Below are positions 24,442 through 33,623 of a DNA stretch of 64,000 nt, piece after piece. Where the stretch lies: the NCBI RefSeq assembly GCF_030372275.1, contig NZ_JAUDDJ010000004.1; one strand, 5' to 3'. Each line of letters opens with the position of its first letter. Position 1 is the first letter of the stretch. The notes under the pieces were generated by a model. It did no database searches, was not told the DNA's origin, and was given only the letters and a program-made list of their open reading frames with translations. This DNA is from Lawsonibacter sp900766145 (GTDB taxonomy: Bacteria > Bacillota > Clostridia > Oscillospirales > Oscillospiraceae). The position numbers and the translations under genes are program-made.

Positions 24442-24482
24442 AAAAAAATCCGCGCTCCCAGTTTGGGGAGCGCGGAAAAAAC
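24442..24482 (-). terminator. Terminator of the potABCD operon
   Basis: A 10-bp GC stem (CCGCGCTCCC at 24450-24459 with its complement) with a short loop, followed on the left strand by ATTTTTTTG. It begins right after the potD stop. Confidence 0.93.
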
Positions 24483-24483
24483 A

Positions 24484-25593
24484 TTAAATGCCAAGTTCAG
24501 TCCAGAGATCATTATACAGGGTACGGGTGGCCATGGGTCGTACCAGATAGGCTTCACAGTTGTTCAGCACGGTCTGTTCGGGGGCCATAATGGCGTAGAG
24601 ATCCGGATCCAGGGGCTCGCCGTAGGTCTCCTCATAGTACTCAGGATACTTCTCCAGAGCCTCGGTGTTAGGGGAGGCGTACCAGATGGCGTCCATGTTC
24701 CGCAGGCAGGCGTCGGTGGAGCACATGAAGTTGATCCACTCCTCCGCCTCATCCTTGTGCTGAGCGTTCTTCAGAACGCACATAGCGTCCACAAACCAGT
24801 TGGAGCCCTCTTCAGGGACCACATACTTCAGGTCCGGATTGTTCTCCAGCATAGACAGGTAGTCGCCGGCATAGTAGGCACAGATGGCGGCATTGCCCTG
24901 CTCCATCTTCTGGAACACCTCATCCATAACGAAGCCACTGTACACGCCGTTGGCCTTGGCGCCGGCCAGCAGCTCATAGGCCTCACGCAGCTCTTCCTCG
25001 CTGTCGGTGTTCAGCGAGTAGCCCAGATCCAGCAGAGCGATGCCCAGAGCGTCCCGGGAGTTCTTGATCATCAGCACGTCGCCGGCGTACTTGGTGTCGA
25101 ACATGGCGTCCCAGCTGGTGATGGGCTCGTCCACCATGGTGGAGTTATAAATGATGCCCAGAGTACCCCAGGTGTAGGGAACCGTGTACTTGTTTTCGGG
25201 ATCATAGGACAGATTCTTGAACCGGTCGTCGATTTTGGAGAAGTTGGGGATGTTGTCGTAGTTGAGCTCGGCCAGCATATCCTCTTCGATGAGCTGAGAG
25301 ATCATGTAGTCGGAAGGGACAATTACGTCGTAGTTGGCGCCGGCCAGCTTGGCGTACAGAGCCTCGTTGCTCTCGGCGGTGGTGTAATTGACCTTGATGC
25401 CGGTAGCTTTCTCAAACTCGGTGATCAGATCGGTGTCGATATACTCGCCCCAGCTGCACACATTGACTTCACGCTTGCCGTCGGCGCCGTTGTTTCCGGT
25501 CTGGCTGCCGCTGGAAGCGGGATCATCCATGGCACAGCCGGCAAGACCCAGTACCAGAGAAGCGGCAAGGGCAAAGGCAGTCATTCGTTTCAT
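24484..25593 (-). CDS. potD: Spermidine/putrescine ABC transporter substrate-binding lipoprotein PotD
   Basis: Extracytoplasmic polyamine-binding protein, 369 residues from the ATG at 25593 (GGAGG 8 bp upstream). A signal peptide ends in the lipobox LGLAGC, with the lipidated cysteine at residue 20. The mature start NVCSWGEYIDTDLITEFEKATG and the internal YDVIVPSDYM, VPYTWGTLGIIYN and YYAGDYLSML are typical PotD/PotF motifs. It is the last gene of potABCD, 65 bp after potC. Confidence 0.95.
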   Translation of the reverse strand: MKRMTAFALAASLVLGLAGCAMDDPASSGSQTGNNGADGKREVNVCSWGEYIDTDLITEFEKATGIKVNYTTAESNEALYAKLAGANYDVIVPSDYMISQLIEEDMLAELNYDNIPNFSKIDDRFKNLSYDPENKYTVPYTWGTLGIIYNSTMVDEPITSWDAMFDTKYAGDVLMIKNSRDALGIALLDLGYSLNTDSEEELREAYELLAGAKANGVYSGFVMDEVFQKMEQGNAAICAYYAGDYLSMLENNPDLKYVVPEEGSNWFVDAMCVLKNAQHKDEAEEWINFMCSTDACLRNMDAIWYASPNTEALEKYPEYYEETYGEPLDPDLYAIMAPEQTVLNNCEAYLVRPMATRTLYNDLWTELGI

Positions 25594-25657
25594 GGACCAT
25601 TCCTCCAGTTTCATATCATTTCGCTTCAAAATTATCTCAAGGCCCGGGGCCGGGAGA

Positions 25658-26518
25658 TCAGGAACGTTTTTTCGCCTGTTGTTTTTCCTGCCGGGATTCC
25701 AGCACATTAACAATGACCAACAGAATCAGTACCGCACCAAACAGCAGAGTGGAGACGGCGTTAATTTCCGGACTGACCCGCTTTTTGGTCATACTGTAAA
25801 TGGCCATAGCCAGGGTAGAAGTGGTGGCACCAGCGGTAAAGTAGGAGATAACAAAGTCGTCGATGCTCATGGTAAAGGCGATGAGCATGCCGGAGACGAT
25901 GCCCGGCTTGATCTCAGGCAGGGCCACCTTCCAGAAGGCCTGCATCCAGGTGCAGCCCAGGTCCTGGGCTGCATCAATGAGGTTTTTATCCATCTGGCGC
26001 AGCTTAGGACTCACCGACAGGATCACATAGGGAATGTTGAAGGTGATGTGGGCGATGAGCAGGGTGCCGAAGCCTTGGTAAAGTCTTGGAGCAGTGAGCC
26101 GGTAGGTGGTCTCCATCCAGTCTACAAAGCCGTTCCAGGCTCCGAACGCGGCCACAAAGAACAGGCAAAGGCTCACGCCGGTGACAATATCTGCATTCAT
26201 CATAGGGATGTTATTGATGGTGAGCAAGGGGGTACGCCAGCGGCGCTTCATGTTGTAAAAGCCGATAGAGGCAAAGGTGCCCGCCACGGTGGCGATAAGA
26301 GTGGCCAGCAGCGAGACCAGCAGGGTGGTATACACACTTTCCATAATGAGCCGGTCACGGAAGAGCTCACTATACCATTTGAGAGAGAAGCCTTTCCACA
26401 CCGCGCTGCTGTTACCTTCATTGAAGGAAAAAATGATCAGCAGAAGGATGGGAGCATACAGAAAGAAAAATACCAACCCCATAAACAGGCGGCTGCCCAG
26501 GGAATTTTTTTTGCTCAC
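25658..26518 (-). CDS. potC: Polyamine ABC transporter permease PotC
   Basis: A 286-residue inner-membrane permease with about six membrane segments. The EAA loop that contacts PotA reads DAAQDLGCTWMQAFWKVALPEI near 185-205. It pairs with PotB to form the channel. The start overlaps the potB stop by 4 bp. The C-terminus is short and basic. Confidence 0.95.
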   Translation of the reverse strand: MSKKNSLGSRLFMGLVFFFLYAPILLLIIFSFNEGNSSAVWKGFSLKWYSELFRDRLIMESVYTTLLVSLLATLIATVAGTFASIGFYNMKRRWRTPLLTINNIPMMNADIVTGVSLCLFFVAAFGAWNGFVDWMETTYRLTAPRLYQGFGTLLIAHITFNIPYVILSVSPKLRQMDKNLIDAAQDLGCTWMQAFWKVALPEIKPGIVSGMLIAFTMSIDDFVISYFTAGATTSTLAMAIYSMTKKRVSPEINAVSTLLFGAVLILLVIVNVLESRQEKQQAKKRS

Positions 26519-27378
26519 AGCAGCATCGCCTCCTCTTCTCCCTCGCCAAAGCGGTTCATCACATACATGCAGATGATGACAATGACCATCATCACCAGGG
26601 CAATAGCACTGCCCAGATAGGGATTATATGCACCGCCCAGGAATTGCAGCTCAATGAGATCGCCCAGCATCATCTGGATGCCGCCGCCCATGAGTTGAGA
26701 GATGGCAAAGGTGGACACCGAGGGGACAAAAACCATGGTCACGCCGGACAGAATGCCGGGCAGAGACAAGGGGAAGATGACCCGGCGGAACACAGCGGTG
26801 GAGTTGGCACCCAGATCCCGGGCGGCCTCCAGCAGGGAGTGGTCCAGCTTGACGATGACCGAGTAGATGGGCAGAATCATGAAGGGCAGGTAGTTATACA
26901 CCATGCCCAGTACCACAGCCCCTGGGGTGCCGATCATTTTAAAATAGGTGATATTGGTGCCGAAGACGCTGTTAATTAAATCGAAGAGCCCAATGGCGGA
27001 GAACAGCTGGTTGAGAAAGCCGTTCCGGTCCAGAATGGCAATCCAGGAGTAGGTGCGCAGCAAAAAGTTCATCCACATGGGCAGCATGATGATCATCATG
27101 GCAATGCGCTGAAAACCGGGGCCCTCCTTGGCCATCAGATAGGCTACTGGATAGCCGATGAGCAGGCACACCAGAGTGGCAATGATAGCCAGCTGAAAGG
27201 AGCGACTAAAGACCACGGTATAGGAGCCCATGCGGGCAAAGTTGTCCAGGGTAAAGCCGCCGTCCGGAGGAGCGGCGGTAAAGGCGTAGATGACCACCAT
27301 GATAATGGGAGCCACCACAAACAGGGCCATCCAGATCACATAGGGGATGGAGAACAGGGCCAGCTTATTCTTCTTCAT
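26515..27378 (-). CDS. potB: Polyamine ABC transporter permease PotB
   Basis: A 287-residue permease with about six membrane segments and the EAA loop EAARDLGANSTAVFRRVIFPL near 188-208. It overlaps potA by 14 bp and potC by 4 bp, so the operon is translationally coupled. The order potA-potB-potC-potD is the standard one. Confidence 0.95.
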   Translation of the reverse strand: MKKNKLALFSIPYVIWMALFVVAPIIMVVIYAFTAAPPDGGFTLDNFARMGSYTVVFSRSFQLAIIATLVCLLIGYPVAYLMAKEGPGFQRIAMMIIMLPMWMNFLLRTYSWIAILDRNGFLNQLFSAIGLFDLINSVFGTNITYFKMIGTPGAVVLGMVYNYLPFMILPIYSVIVKLDHSLLEAARDLGANSTAVFRRVIFPLSLPGILSGVTMVFVPSVSTFAISQLMGGGIQMMLGDLIELQFLGGAYNPYLGSAIALVMMVIVIICMYVMNRFGEGEEEAMLL

Positions 27379-28552
27379 CCGCTTCCTCCCGAGGGTCCTC
27401 CTCCTGCTCCGGATCGTAGGTGGCGTCGCCGATCTCGTCGTACTCCTCGCTGTAGGAGGAGTAGTCGCCGAACATGCCGGAGTAGTGGCTCTTCTTCATG
27501 ACGTGGAAGCCGTCGGGGTCGATCTTGATGCCGATATGGGAGCCCTCGGGGCAGAAATCGGTGGTCTGAATGAGCCACTTAAAGCCATAGAAGTCTACGA
27601 TGATGTCGTAGTGCATGCCCTTGAAGGTGACGTTGGTGACGGTACCCTTGAGCTGACCCGCCGCCTCGTCCACAATGTCCACGTCCTCGGGGCGGATGAC
27701 CACATCCACCGGCTCGTCCTTCTCAAAGCCCTTGTCCAGACACTGGAAGCGGCGGTTGAAAATCTCCACTACTCCGTCGGCGCGCATGATGCCGTCGATG
27801 ATGTTGGACTCGCCGATAAAGTCGGCCACAAAGGCATTTTTCGGCTCGTTGTAGATGTCCTCGGGAGTGCCGATCTGCTGGATCTTGCCCGCGTCCATCA
27901 CCACCACGGTGTCCGACATGGACAGGGCCTCTTCCTGGTCGTGGGTGACGTAAATGAAGGTGATGCCCATGGCCTGCTGGATGCGCTTAAGCTCGTTCTG
28001 CATGTCCTTGCGCAGACGCAGGTCCAGGGCGCCCAGAGGCTCGTCCAGCAGCAGGACCTTGGGCCGGTTGACCAGAGCCCGGGCGATGGCCACACGCTGC
28101 TGCTGTCCTCCGGACAGGGAGGAGACGGAGCGCTTTTCAAAGCCGTTGAGGTTGACCACATGGAGCATCTCCATCACCCGGTCGTGGATCTCCTGCTCAG
28201 GCAGTTTGACCTTGCGCTTGGTCTCCGGGTCCACCTTGGGGATACGCAGACCAAAGGCGATATTTTCAAATACATTTAAATGGGGAAACAGGGCGTAGCG
28301 CTGGAAGACCGTATTGATCGCCCGTTTATGAGGCGGAACATCATTAATCCTCACGCCGTCAAAAAATACGTCCCCCTGGGTAGGCGTCTGAAAACCACCG
28401 ATAATACGAAGCGTGGTCGTCTTGCCGCACCCACTGGGACCCAGCAGCGTGAGGAATTCCTGATCGTTAATATAAAGGTTGATGTTGTCAAGGACCACAT
28501 CGCTGTCAAAAGCCATGGTGCAGTTTGACAGGCGGATCAACTCCTTAGACAT
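27365..28552 (-). CDS. potA: Polyamine ABC transporter ATP-binding protein PotA
   Basis: ATPase subunit of the polyamine importer, 395 residues. It has Walker A GPSGCGKTT near 38-46, the ABC signature LSGGQQQR near 145, Walker B LLLDEPLGALD near 168 and the switch histidine in VTHDQEEAL. A C-terminal TOBE-type regulatory domain follows (VDVVIRPEDVDI), then a strongly acidic tail rich in Glu and Asp over the last 25 residues. GGGAGG precedes the ATG. Confidence 0.96.
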   Translation of the reverse strand: MSKELIRLSNCTMAFDSDVVLDNINLYINDQEFLTLLGPSGCGKTTTLRIIGGFQTPTQGDVFFDGVRINDVPPHKRAINTVFQRYALFPHLNVFENIAFGLRIPKVDPETKRKVKLPEQEIHDRVMEMLHVVNLNGFEKRSVSSLSGGQQQRVAIARALVNRPKVLLLDEPLGALDLRLRKDMQNELKRIQQAMGITFIYVTHDQEEALSMSDTVVVMDAGKIQQIGTPEDIYNEPKNAFVADFIGESNIIDGIMRADGVVEIFNRRFQCLDKGFEKDEPVDVVIRPEDVDIVDEAAGQLKGTVTNVTFKGMHYDIIVDFYGFKWLIQTTDFCPEGSHIGIKIDPDGFHVMKKSHYSGMFGDYSSYSEEYDEIGDATYDPEQEEDPREEADEEE

Positions 28553-28690
28553 ATATCCTCCCCCATTTCTGTCTTATAATAAAAATGTCAGCTCCCTTGT
28601 TATATCACCCCAAAAGGGCGCAAAGCCCCCTGGGTAGTCACGGATAGCGAGATACACTATATCTGTTTCCTATAAAAATGTCAATGGATT
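28553..28690 (-). promoter_or_regulatory. Promoter and leader of potABCD
   Basis: TTGACA (28679-28684) and TATAGT (28656-28661) with 17-bp spacing form a near-consensus promoter. A leader of about 97 nt follows, with a GC-rich hairpin near 28611-28635 (GGGC-TTTGC-GCCC). No known riboswitch consensus was recognised in it. From 28691 to 28850 the sequence is AT-rich and I see nothing in it. Confidence 0.85.
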
Positions 28691-28850
28691 TTGTCGAAAA
28701 GATCGGGGAATTTTGGAGGGTAAAAATCGATAGAAAATCGCTGTTTGAATGAGAAAAAACGCGAATAGGAGAGAATCGGGGACCTGAGGCAAAAGAGAAC
28801 AAAAAATAGGAGAAAATTCCGCGAAAAATAGGGAGGGATGGGGAATGAAG

Positions 28851-29840
28851 TTACCTTTCCGGTTGGGCCTGGGAGAGGTGGAAGTCAGGGAAGTATTCCT
28901 TCAGAAAATCCACGTCCTCCACCTGGAAGCTGCGGCTGTTGAGGTGCTCCAAGGGACCGGCATCGGTGGTGAAGCGGAACTCCAAGCGGTAGGAGTACAG
29001 GGCCTGGCCGTGGCGGCCGTACTTCCGGTTTTCCCGCTCGCTGCCGTACTTGCCGTCGCCCAACAGGGGGTGGCCGGCGGCGGCGAACTGGGCGCGGATC
29101 TGATGGGTGCGCCCGGTGATGAGATCGCACTCCACCAGGGACAGCCCGTTTTGCACCGCCAGAGTTTTATATAAGGTGATGGCGGTCTTGGCCCCGGGCT
29201 GGGGGCGGCTGCGGACGTAGACCTGCTTTTTCACCTCATCCTTCCAGATGAATCCCTCCAGCTTGCCCTCCCGGGGATCCATGCGGCCCAGGACCGCACA
29301 CAGATAGAATTTGCTCAGTTCCCGGTCCTTGATCTTCTGATTCATCACCCGCAGGGCCTCGGCGGTCTTGGCGGCGATGACAATGCCGCCGGTGTTGCGG
29401 TCAATGCGGTTACACAGGGCGGGGGCGAAGGAGTTCTCTTTATAAGGAGACCACTCCTTCTTCTGATAGAGGTAGGCCTGGATGTGGGTGAGCAGGGTGT
29501 TGACCCGCTCGGTCTCATCGGGGTGGACCACCAGGCCAGGCCGCTTGTCCAAGAGAAGGATGTGCTCATCCTCATATAAAATATTCAACTTGGGCTGATA
29601 TAGGGAGAGAAAAGCGTTTTCCGGAGTGGGGCGGTCGAAGAATTCGTCGTTGATATACAGCTGGAGTACGTCGCCCACCTGCAGGCGCACATCCCGCTTG
29701 GAGCCCTTGCCGTTGACCTTCACCCGCTTGAGGCGGATGTACTTCTGGGCCAGGGGGGCGGGGAGCAGGGGGAGGGTCTTGGCCAGCCAGCGGTCCAGCC
29801 GCTGCCCCGCATCATTTTTCGCAATGGTGAATTCTTTCAT
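28851..29840 (-). CDS. RluA/RluD family pseudouridine synthase
   Basis: Converts uridine to pseudouridine in rRNA or tRNA. The protein has 329 residues from the ATG at 29840. An N-terminal S4 RNA-binding domain (AGQRLDRWLAKTLPLLPAPLAQKYIRLKRVKV in pieces, residues 10-45) precedes the synthase domain. The catalytic aspartate lies in NRIDRNTGGIVI near 140, and LSLVECDLITGRTHQIRAQF near 240 is the second signature. Which uridine is modified cannot be told from sequence. It is monocistronic. Confidence 0.93.
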   Translation of the reverse strand: MKEFTIAKNDAGQRLDRWLAKTLPLLPAPLAQKYIRLKRVKVNGKGSKRDVRLQVGDVLQLYINDEFFDRPTPENAFLSLYQPKLNILYEDEHILLLDKRPGLVVHPDETERVNTLLTHIQAYLYQKKEWSPYKENSFAPALCNRIDRNTGGIVIAAKTAEALRVMNQKIKDRELSKFYLCAVLGRMDPREGKLEGFIWKDEVKKQVYVRSRPQPGAKTAITLYKTLAVQNGLSLVECDLITGRTHQIRAQFAAAGHPLLGDGKYGSERENRKYGRHGQALYSYRLEFRFTTDAGPLEHLNSRSFQVEDVDFLKEYFPDFHLSQAQPER

Positions 29841-29923
29841 ACCGTGCCGTCCTTTGTCACATCTGTTGTATTCTGATCCCATTCCATCATAAAAAAATAT
29901 ATTTGTCAACTGCAAAAAAAGGT

Positions 29924-29952
29924 TTGACATTTTGCGTAGAGTTCATTATAAT
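29924..29952 (+). promoter_or_regulatory. Consensus promoter of yceD-rpmF
   Basis: TTGACA (29924-29929) and TATAAT (29947-29952) with exactly 17 bp between, a perfect housekeeping promoter. The leader to the ATG is about 47 nt. Confidence 0.93.
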
Positions 29953-30005
29953 ACTCTCCGTACCATTACGCGAGTATGGGGTCTTGCCCCGAAGGAGGGA
30001 ACCGC

Positions 30006-30509
30006 ATGCGGCTGGATTTAAGAGATGTGATTCTGGTCCCTGACGCGGAAAAATCCTTCCAATGCCAGGTGGATTTGTCCGACCTGGAGTTTTATGGGCG
30101 TAAGCCCATCGTGCGGCCTGTTTTGGCCCAGGGGCGCGTGGTCAACCACGCAGGCGCTCTGGTCCTGAACGGAACGGCCCGCTCGGAGCTGGATTTGGTT
30201 TGTGACCGCTGTGGGAAGGAATTTTCCCGGGAGAAAGTAGTTCCGCTGGACATGCTTCTGGCCGATACGCTGGAGCAGGAGGACAGTGAGGACGAGATTT
30301 TTCTTCTGGACGGCAATGAACTGGATCTGGACGAGCTGGTCACCACGGCCTTTGTCCTTGCGATGGATACAAAGAACCTTTGCTCAGAAGACTGCAAAGG
30401 GCTGTGCGCCAAGTGTGGAGCCGATCTGAACCTCGGCCCCTGCGGGTGCAGACCTGAAGTGGATCCACGATTGGCGGCGCTTGCGCAGCTGTTGGATAAA
30501 GAAAGCTGA
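30006..30509 (+). CDS. yceD: YceD/DUF177 family protein
   Basis: A 167-residue protein of the DUF177 family, whose bacterial and plastid members are linked to 23S rRNA accumulation and ribosome assembly. It contains CDRCGKEF near 68 and a C-terminal cysteine-rich part (CSEDCKGLCAKCGADLNLG then CGC) that probably binds zinc. The ATG at 30006 has GGAGG 7 bp upstream. Genomic pairing with rpmF downstream is the classic yceD-rpmF arrangement. Confidence 0.93.
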   Translation: MRLDLRDVILVPDAEKSFQCQVDLSDLEFYGRKPIVRPVLAQGRVVNHAGALVLNGTARSELDLVCDRCGKEFSREKVVPLDMLLADTLEQEDSEDEIFLLDGNELDLDELVTTAFVLAMDTKNLCSEDCKGLCAKCGADLNLGPCGCRPEVDPRLAALAQLLDKES

Positions 30510-30557
30510 GTAGTCCAAAAGTGCCTTACGGCACGCAAACCGAAGGAGGTGTCACCA

Positions 30558-30743
30558 ATGGCGGTTCCTAAGAGAAAAGTGTCCAAGGCCCGGCGCGATA
30601 AGCGGCGCAGCTCCCACTGGAAGCTGGAGACTCCCGGTATCGTGACCTGCCCCAAGTGCGGTGCCTATCGGCTGCCTCACCGGATGTGCAAAAATTGCCT
30701 GACCTACAATGGCCGTTCTTTCGGCAAGGTGGAGGCTCAGTAA
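30558..30743 (+). CDS. rpmF: 50S ribosomal protein L32
   Basis: A 61-residue ribosomal protein with the basic N-terminus MAVPKRKVSKARRDKRRS and a zinc ribbon, CPKCG then CKNC. AAGGAGGT lies 8 bp before the ATG; the in-frame ATG 9 bp earlier overlaps that site and is not used. It is cotranscribed with yceD. Confidence 0.97.
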   Translation: MAVPKRKVSKARRDKRRSSHWKLETPGIVTCPKCGAYRLPHRMCKNCLTYNGRSFGKVEAQ

Positions 30744-30751
30744 TTTGCGAA

Positions 30752-30790
30752 AAAAAGACTGCTGTTTGGACAGCAGCCTTTTTTTTGCCC
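30752..30790 (+). terminator. Terminator of yceD-rpmF
   Basis: Stem GACTGCTGT/ACAGCAGCC (core CTGCTGT with ACAGCAG) with a TTGG loop, followed by eight T. Confidence 0.92.
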
Positions 30791-30828
30791 AAACGGGGCG
30801 CGGAGGATGTCCTCCGCACCCCGTTTTC
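30790..30828 (-). terminator. Terminator of the yerC-methyltransferase-hslO unit
   Basis: Stem AAACGGGG...CCCCGTTT with inner GCGGAGGA/TCCTCCGC, a long bidirectional hairpin lying just past the hslO stop. Confidence 0.8.
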
Positions 30829-30830
30829 TG

Positions 30831-31709
30831 TTACATCTTGGCCAGCAGGGCCTCCAGCTCCTCCTTGGTGAAGGGATAGACCCGGTCGCAGAACTGGCAG
30901 GTGAGTTCCGCCTGTCCCTGCTCCTGAATCAGAGACTCCAGCTCCTCCCGGCCCATGCTGATGAGTGCGCGGGTCACCCGGTCCCGGTTGCAGTAGCACC
31001 GGTACTCCACCGGATGGGTCTCCAGAATCTCCAGCTCAAAATCGGCCAGCACCGCCTCCAGCAGGCCCTTGGCATCCAGGCCGCCCTCCAGGGCGCGGCT
31101 CACCGAACCCACCCGGCGAACCCCTGCCTCGATCTTGGAGATGATATCCTCTCCCGCTCCGGGCAGCAGCTGGATGAGATAGCCGCCCGCGCTGGTTACC
31201 GACTGGTCGGTGCCTACCAGCACTCCCAGGGCGCAGGCGGTGGGGATCTGCTCGCTCTCCACAAAGTACATGGCCAGATCGTCAGCGATCTCACCGGAGA
31301 ACAGACCGATGGTGCCCACATAGGGCTCCTTCATGTTCAGGTCCTTGATGACGGTGAGGGTGCCCGTCGTGCCCACGGCCCGGCCCACGTCCAGCTTGCC
31401 CGGCTCAATTTCCATCAGCTCCACGTGGGGATTCTGTACATAGCCCCGTACGTTGCCCTGGTTGTCGGATACAGCCAGCACGGTGCCCAGAGGACCGCCG
31501 CCCTTGATCTGCAAGGTGAGGGAGGCCCCGTCCTCTTTCAGCATGTCGCCCAGCATGGAGGCCCCCAGCAGGGAGCGGCCCAGGGCGGCGGTGGCCACGG
31601 GAAGCAGGGTGTGGATCTGCCGGGCCCGCTCCACCAGGTCCCGGCCGGTGATGGCCACGGCCTTGACCAGGCCGTCGGCAGTAATGGCTCTTACCAATTC
31701 ATCGCGCAT
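30831..31709 (-). CDS. hslO: Redox-regulated chaperone Hsp33
   Basis: A 292-residue cytoplasmic holdase activated by oxidation. The C-terminal zinc-thiol switch is visible as CxC (EYRCYCNRDR near 232-234) and CxxC (LTCQFCDRVY near 268-271). The N-terminal domain has RALGRSLLGASMLGDMLK-like and GGGPLGTVLAVSDNQGNVRGYVQNP segments, here as TAALGRSLLGA and IKGGGPLGTVLAV. It is the last gene of a three-gene leftward unit with the methyltransferase 15 bp upstream. Confidence 0.96.
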   Translation of the reverse strand: MRDELVRAITADGLVKAVAITGRDLVERARQIHTLLPVATAALGRSLLGASMLGDMLKEDGASLTLQIKGGGPLGTVLAVSDNQGNVRGYVQNPHVELMEIEPGKLDVGRAVGTTGTLTVIKDLNMKEPYVGTIGLFSGEIADDLAMYFVESEQIPTACALGVLVGTDQSVTSAGGYLIQLLPGAGEDIISKIEAGVRRVGSVSRALEGGLDAKGLLEAVLADFELEILETHPVEYRCYCNRDRVTRALISMGREELESLIQEQGQAELTCQFCDRVYPFTKEELEALLAKM

Positions 31710-31724
31710 AAAAAAGAATTCTCC

Positions 31725-32495
31725 TTAAATTTGAGTGGTTAACTTGGGATTTTTCCGGGCAGTGAAGAAGATGCGGTCCTCGCCCGGTTTGGGGGCGCGC
31801 ATTTTCAGATTGCCGAACTGACGGATATCCTGAAAGCCCGCCTGGGTGAGGTATTCCACCAGCTCCTGGGGCTCATAGGAGCGCTCCCGGTGCAGCTCCT
31901 CGCCCCGCTCCCACAGGCCGCTCTCCTCATCCAGACGGAAGATGTCCATAAAGTAGGAGCAGATGCGGCTGCGCTTGGAGTACTCGGCGCGCCACACGCA
32001 GTAGGCGTCCTCGGTCTCGTCCAGGAAAACCTGGCCGTCCAGCCCCTGGAGCTTCTCCGGCGTATTGATATCAAACACAAACAGCCCGCCGGGCATCAGA
32101 AACAGATAGACCCGCTCAAAGGCCTTTTGCAGCTTTTTGGGGTCGGTGACATAGTTGACGCTGTCCAGACAGCACACGCAGGCGTCGATGGTGCCGTACA
32201 GGTCCAGCTTGTCCATGGACTGACACAGGAAGATGGGGGAAATGCCGTCCACATTCTGGTTTTTCTCTGCGGCTTCCGCCAGCATCTCCGGGGACAGGTC
32301 CACACCGATCATCTCATAGCCCCGCTGAGCCAGCTCCCGGGTGAGAGAGCCGGTGCCGCAGGCCAGATCCAGCACTGTCTTGCCCGGCAGACCCCGGCGG
32401 CGGAAGTGGGCCTCGATATAGTCGGCCCAGGCGGAATAGCCTACGTCGGTGGTGAACTCGTCGTAGCAGCCCGCCAGGAAATCGTAGCTGTTCAT
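31725..32495 (-). CDS. Class I SAM-dependent methyltransferase
   Basis: A 256-residue Rossmann-fold methyltransferase. The SAM-binding motif I is VLDLACGTGSLTRELAQRG near 41-59, motif II MIGVDLSPEML near 62-72, and a post-II CCLDSVNYV near 108-116. It resembles the SAM methyltransferases often found next to yerC in clostridia. The substrate is unknown; no tRNA- or DNA-specific motif is seen. Its start overlaps the yerC stop by 4 bp. Confidence 0.85.
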   Translation of the reverse strand: MNSYDFLAGCYDEFTTDVGYSAWADYIEAHFRRRGLPGKTVLDLACGTGSLTRELAQRGYEMIGVDLSPEMLAEAAEKNQNVDGISPIFLCQSMDKLDLYGTIDACVCCLDSVNYVTDPKKLQKAFERVYLFLMPGGLFVFDINTPEKLQGLDGQVFLDETEDAYCVWRAEYSKRSRICSYFMDIFRLDEESGLWERGEELHRERSYEPQELVEYLTQAGFQDIRQFGNLKMRAPKPGEDRIFFTARKNPKLTTQI

Positions 32496-32788
32496 TTCTG
32501 ACGCTCCTTCAGCCGGGGCAGAATGGTGCGGTAGCCGTTGGCCCCGTAGTGGAGACAGCGGTTTACCCGGCTGATGGTGGCGCTGGAGGCGCCGGTGCGC
32601 TCTAGAATTTCACTGTAAATAAGGCCGTCGTCCAGCAGCATGGCCACCTCCATGCGCTGTTCCATGGCCTTTAATTCCGATACGGTGCACAGGTCCTGCA
32701 AAAACTCGCGGCACTCCTCCACACTGTGGAGCTCCAGCATGGCCTGATACAGCAGGTCGCTGGAGGGTTTATCATAAAACTTGGACAT
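32492..32788 (-). CDS. YerC/YecD family TrpR-related DNA-binding protein
   Basis: A 98-residue all-helical protein of the TrpR superfamily. The core is LYQAMLELHSVEECREFLQDLCTVSELKAMEQR in pieces, then the helix-turn-helix YSEILERTGASSATISRVNRCLHYG. The target and ligand are not known for this family, and it is widespread in Firmicutes. A near-palindrome CACaAGCTaGTG-like sequence lies about 50 bp upstream (near 32838-32850), a possible autoregulatory site. Confidence 0.88.
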   Translation of the reverse strand: MSKFYDKPSSDLLYQAMLELHSVEECREFLQDLCTVSELKAMEQRMEVAMLLDDGLIYSEILERTGASSATISRVNRCLHYGANGYRTILPRLKERQK

Positions 32789-32918
32789 GGCGGCTCCTTT
32801 CTTACGGGGAGATCATGGATTGGAATACATTGTAACACACTAGCTTGTGAAAGTAAAGAGAAGCGACACCTTTTCTCTACCCTTTTCATAGGATGGGCGG
32901 AAAAAGGGGGAGTTTTTC

Positions 32919-33623
32919 ATGAAAGAAAGCGGATTGCCTCAGCCCTGGCAGGTGGTATGGAAAAAGGAAACGAAGCAGCTGAAGCTTCGGGGGGAACCGG
33001 TGCTTTCCCTGGATGTGTCCTGGCCGGAGATCCAGCGGGGCGGCAGCGGAGGACGGCGGGTAAACCGGTATTACCGCCAGGTGGTCCAGACCTGGCGCAA
33101 GCGCTGGGAGAAGGAGCTCTATTGCCGGGCCTGTCTGGAGTTGGCTGCCTGTCAGGAGGAGGGGCGGGTCTTCCACCCCTGGAGCGCCCGCCTGGAGGGT
33201 CAGGTGACCTTTCAGGATGAGGAGACCATCAGTGTAGTGATGGACGCCTGGGAGGACTGGGGGGACGGACGGCCCCTTCAGGTGCGTACCGCGGATATCT
33301 GGACGGTACCAGACGGACGTCCACTGGCAAAGGGGCGATGCTGGCCGGAGCGGAAGGAGCGGCGGAAGATGTTTGCCGCTTTGGCAGAGCAGGGGGAGCA
33401 GCGGCGAAACAGCGGCGGCTGCTTTTTAGACCCGGACTTTGCAAAAAAACTGCCCAAGGCCCTATCCTGGCGGCGGTGTGCCCGTATACAGGAGGGAATG
33501 GAGTACTATGTCCCGCAGGGTGTGCTGGCAGTGCCGGTGGAGGGGGTAGTGGCGTTCCAGGCCCCTGTGCCCAAGCCGAAGGAAAAGAAAAAGAAACGAA
33601 AACCGCTCCCGCCAACCAAGTGA
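32919..33623 (+). CDS. Hypothetical soluble protein, weakly RsiV/DUF3298-like
   Basis: A 234-residue protein without signal peptide or membrane segment. The order of elements, an early beta strand with SLDVSWPEI, then VNRYYRQVVQTWRKRW, a central VTFQDEETISVVMDAWEDWGDGRP strand pair and a late EYYVPQGVLAVPVEGVVAFQAP, resembles the DUF3298 lysozyme-sensor fold of RsiV. The match is weak and the lipid or sigma-factor parts of RsiV are absent. The C-terminus is very basic (KPKEKKKKRKPLPPTK). It stands alone between yerC and brnQ. Function unknown. Confidence 0.6.
   Translation: MKESGLPQPWQVVWKKETKQLKLRGEPVLSLDVSWPEIQRGGSGGRRVNRYYRQVVQTWRKRWEKELYCRACLELAACQEEGRVFHPWSARLEGQVTFQDEETISVVMDAWEDWGDGRPLQVRTADIWTVPDGRPLAKGRCWPERKERRKMFAALAEQGEQRRNSGGCFLDPDFAKKLPKALSWRRCARIQEGMEYYVPQGVLAVPVEGVVAFQAPVPKPKEKKKKRKPLPPTK

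Noticed and set aside
28553..28650. Known riboswitch (ykkC, guanidine or preQ1 type) in the potA leader
   Set aside because: Only one short hairpin is visible and none of the consensus loops of these classes is present.
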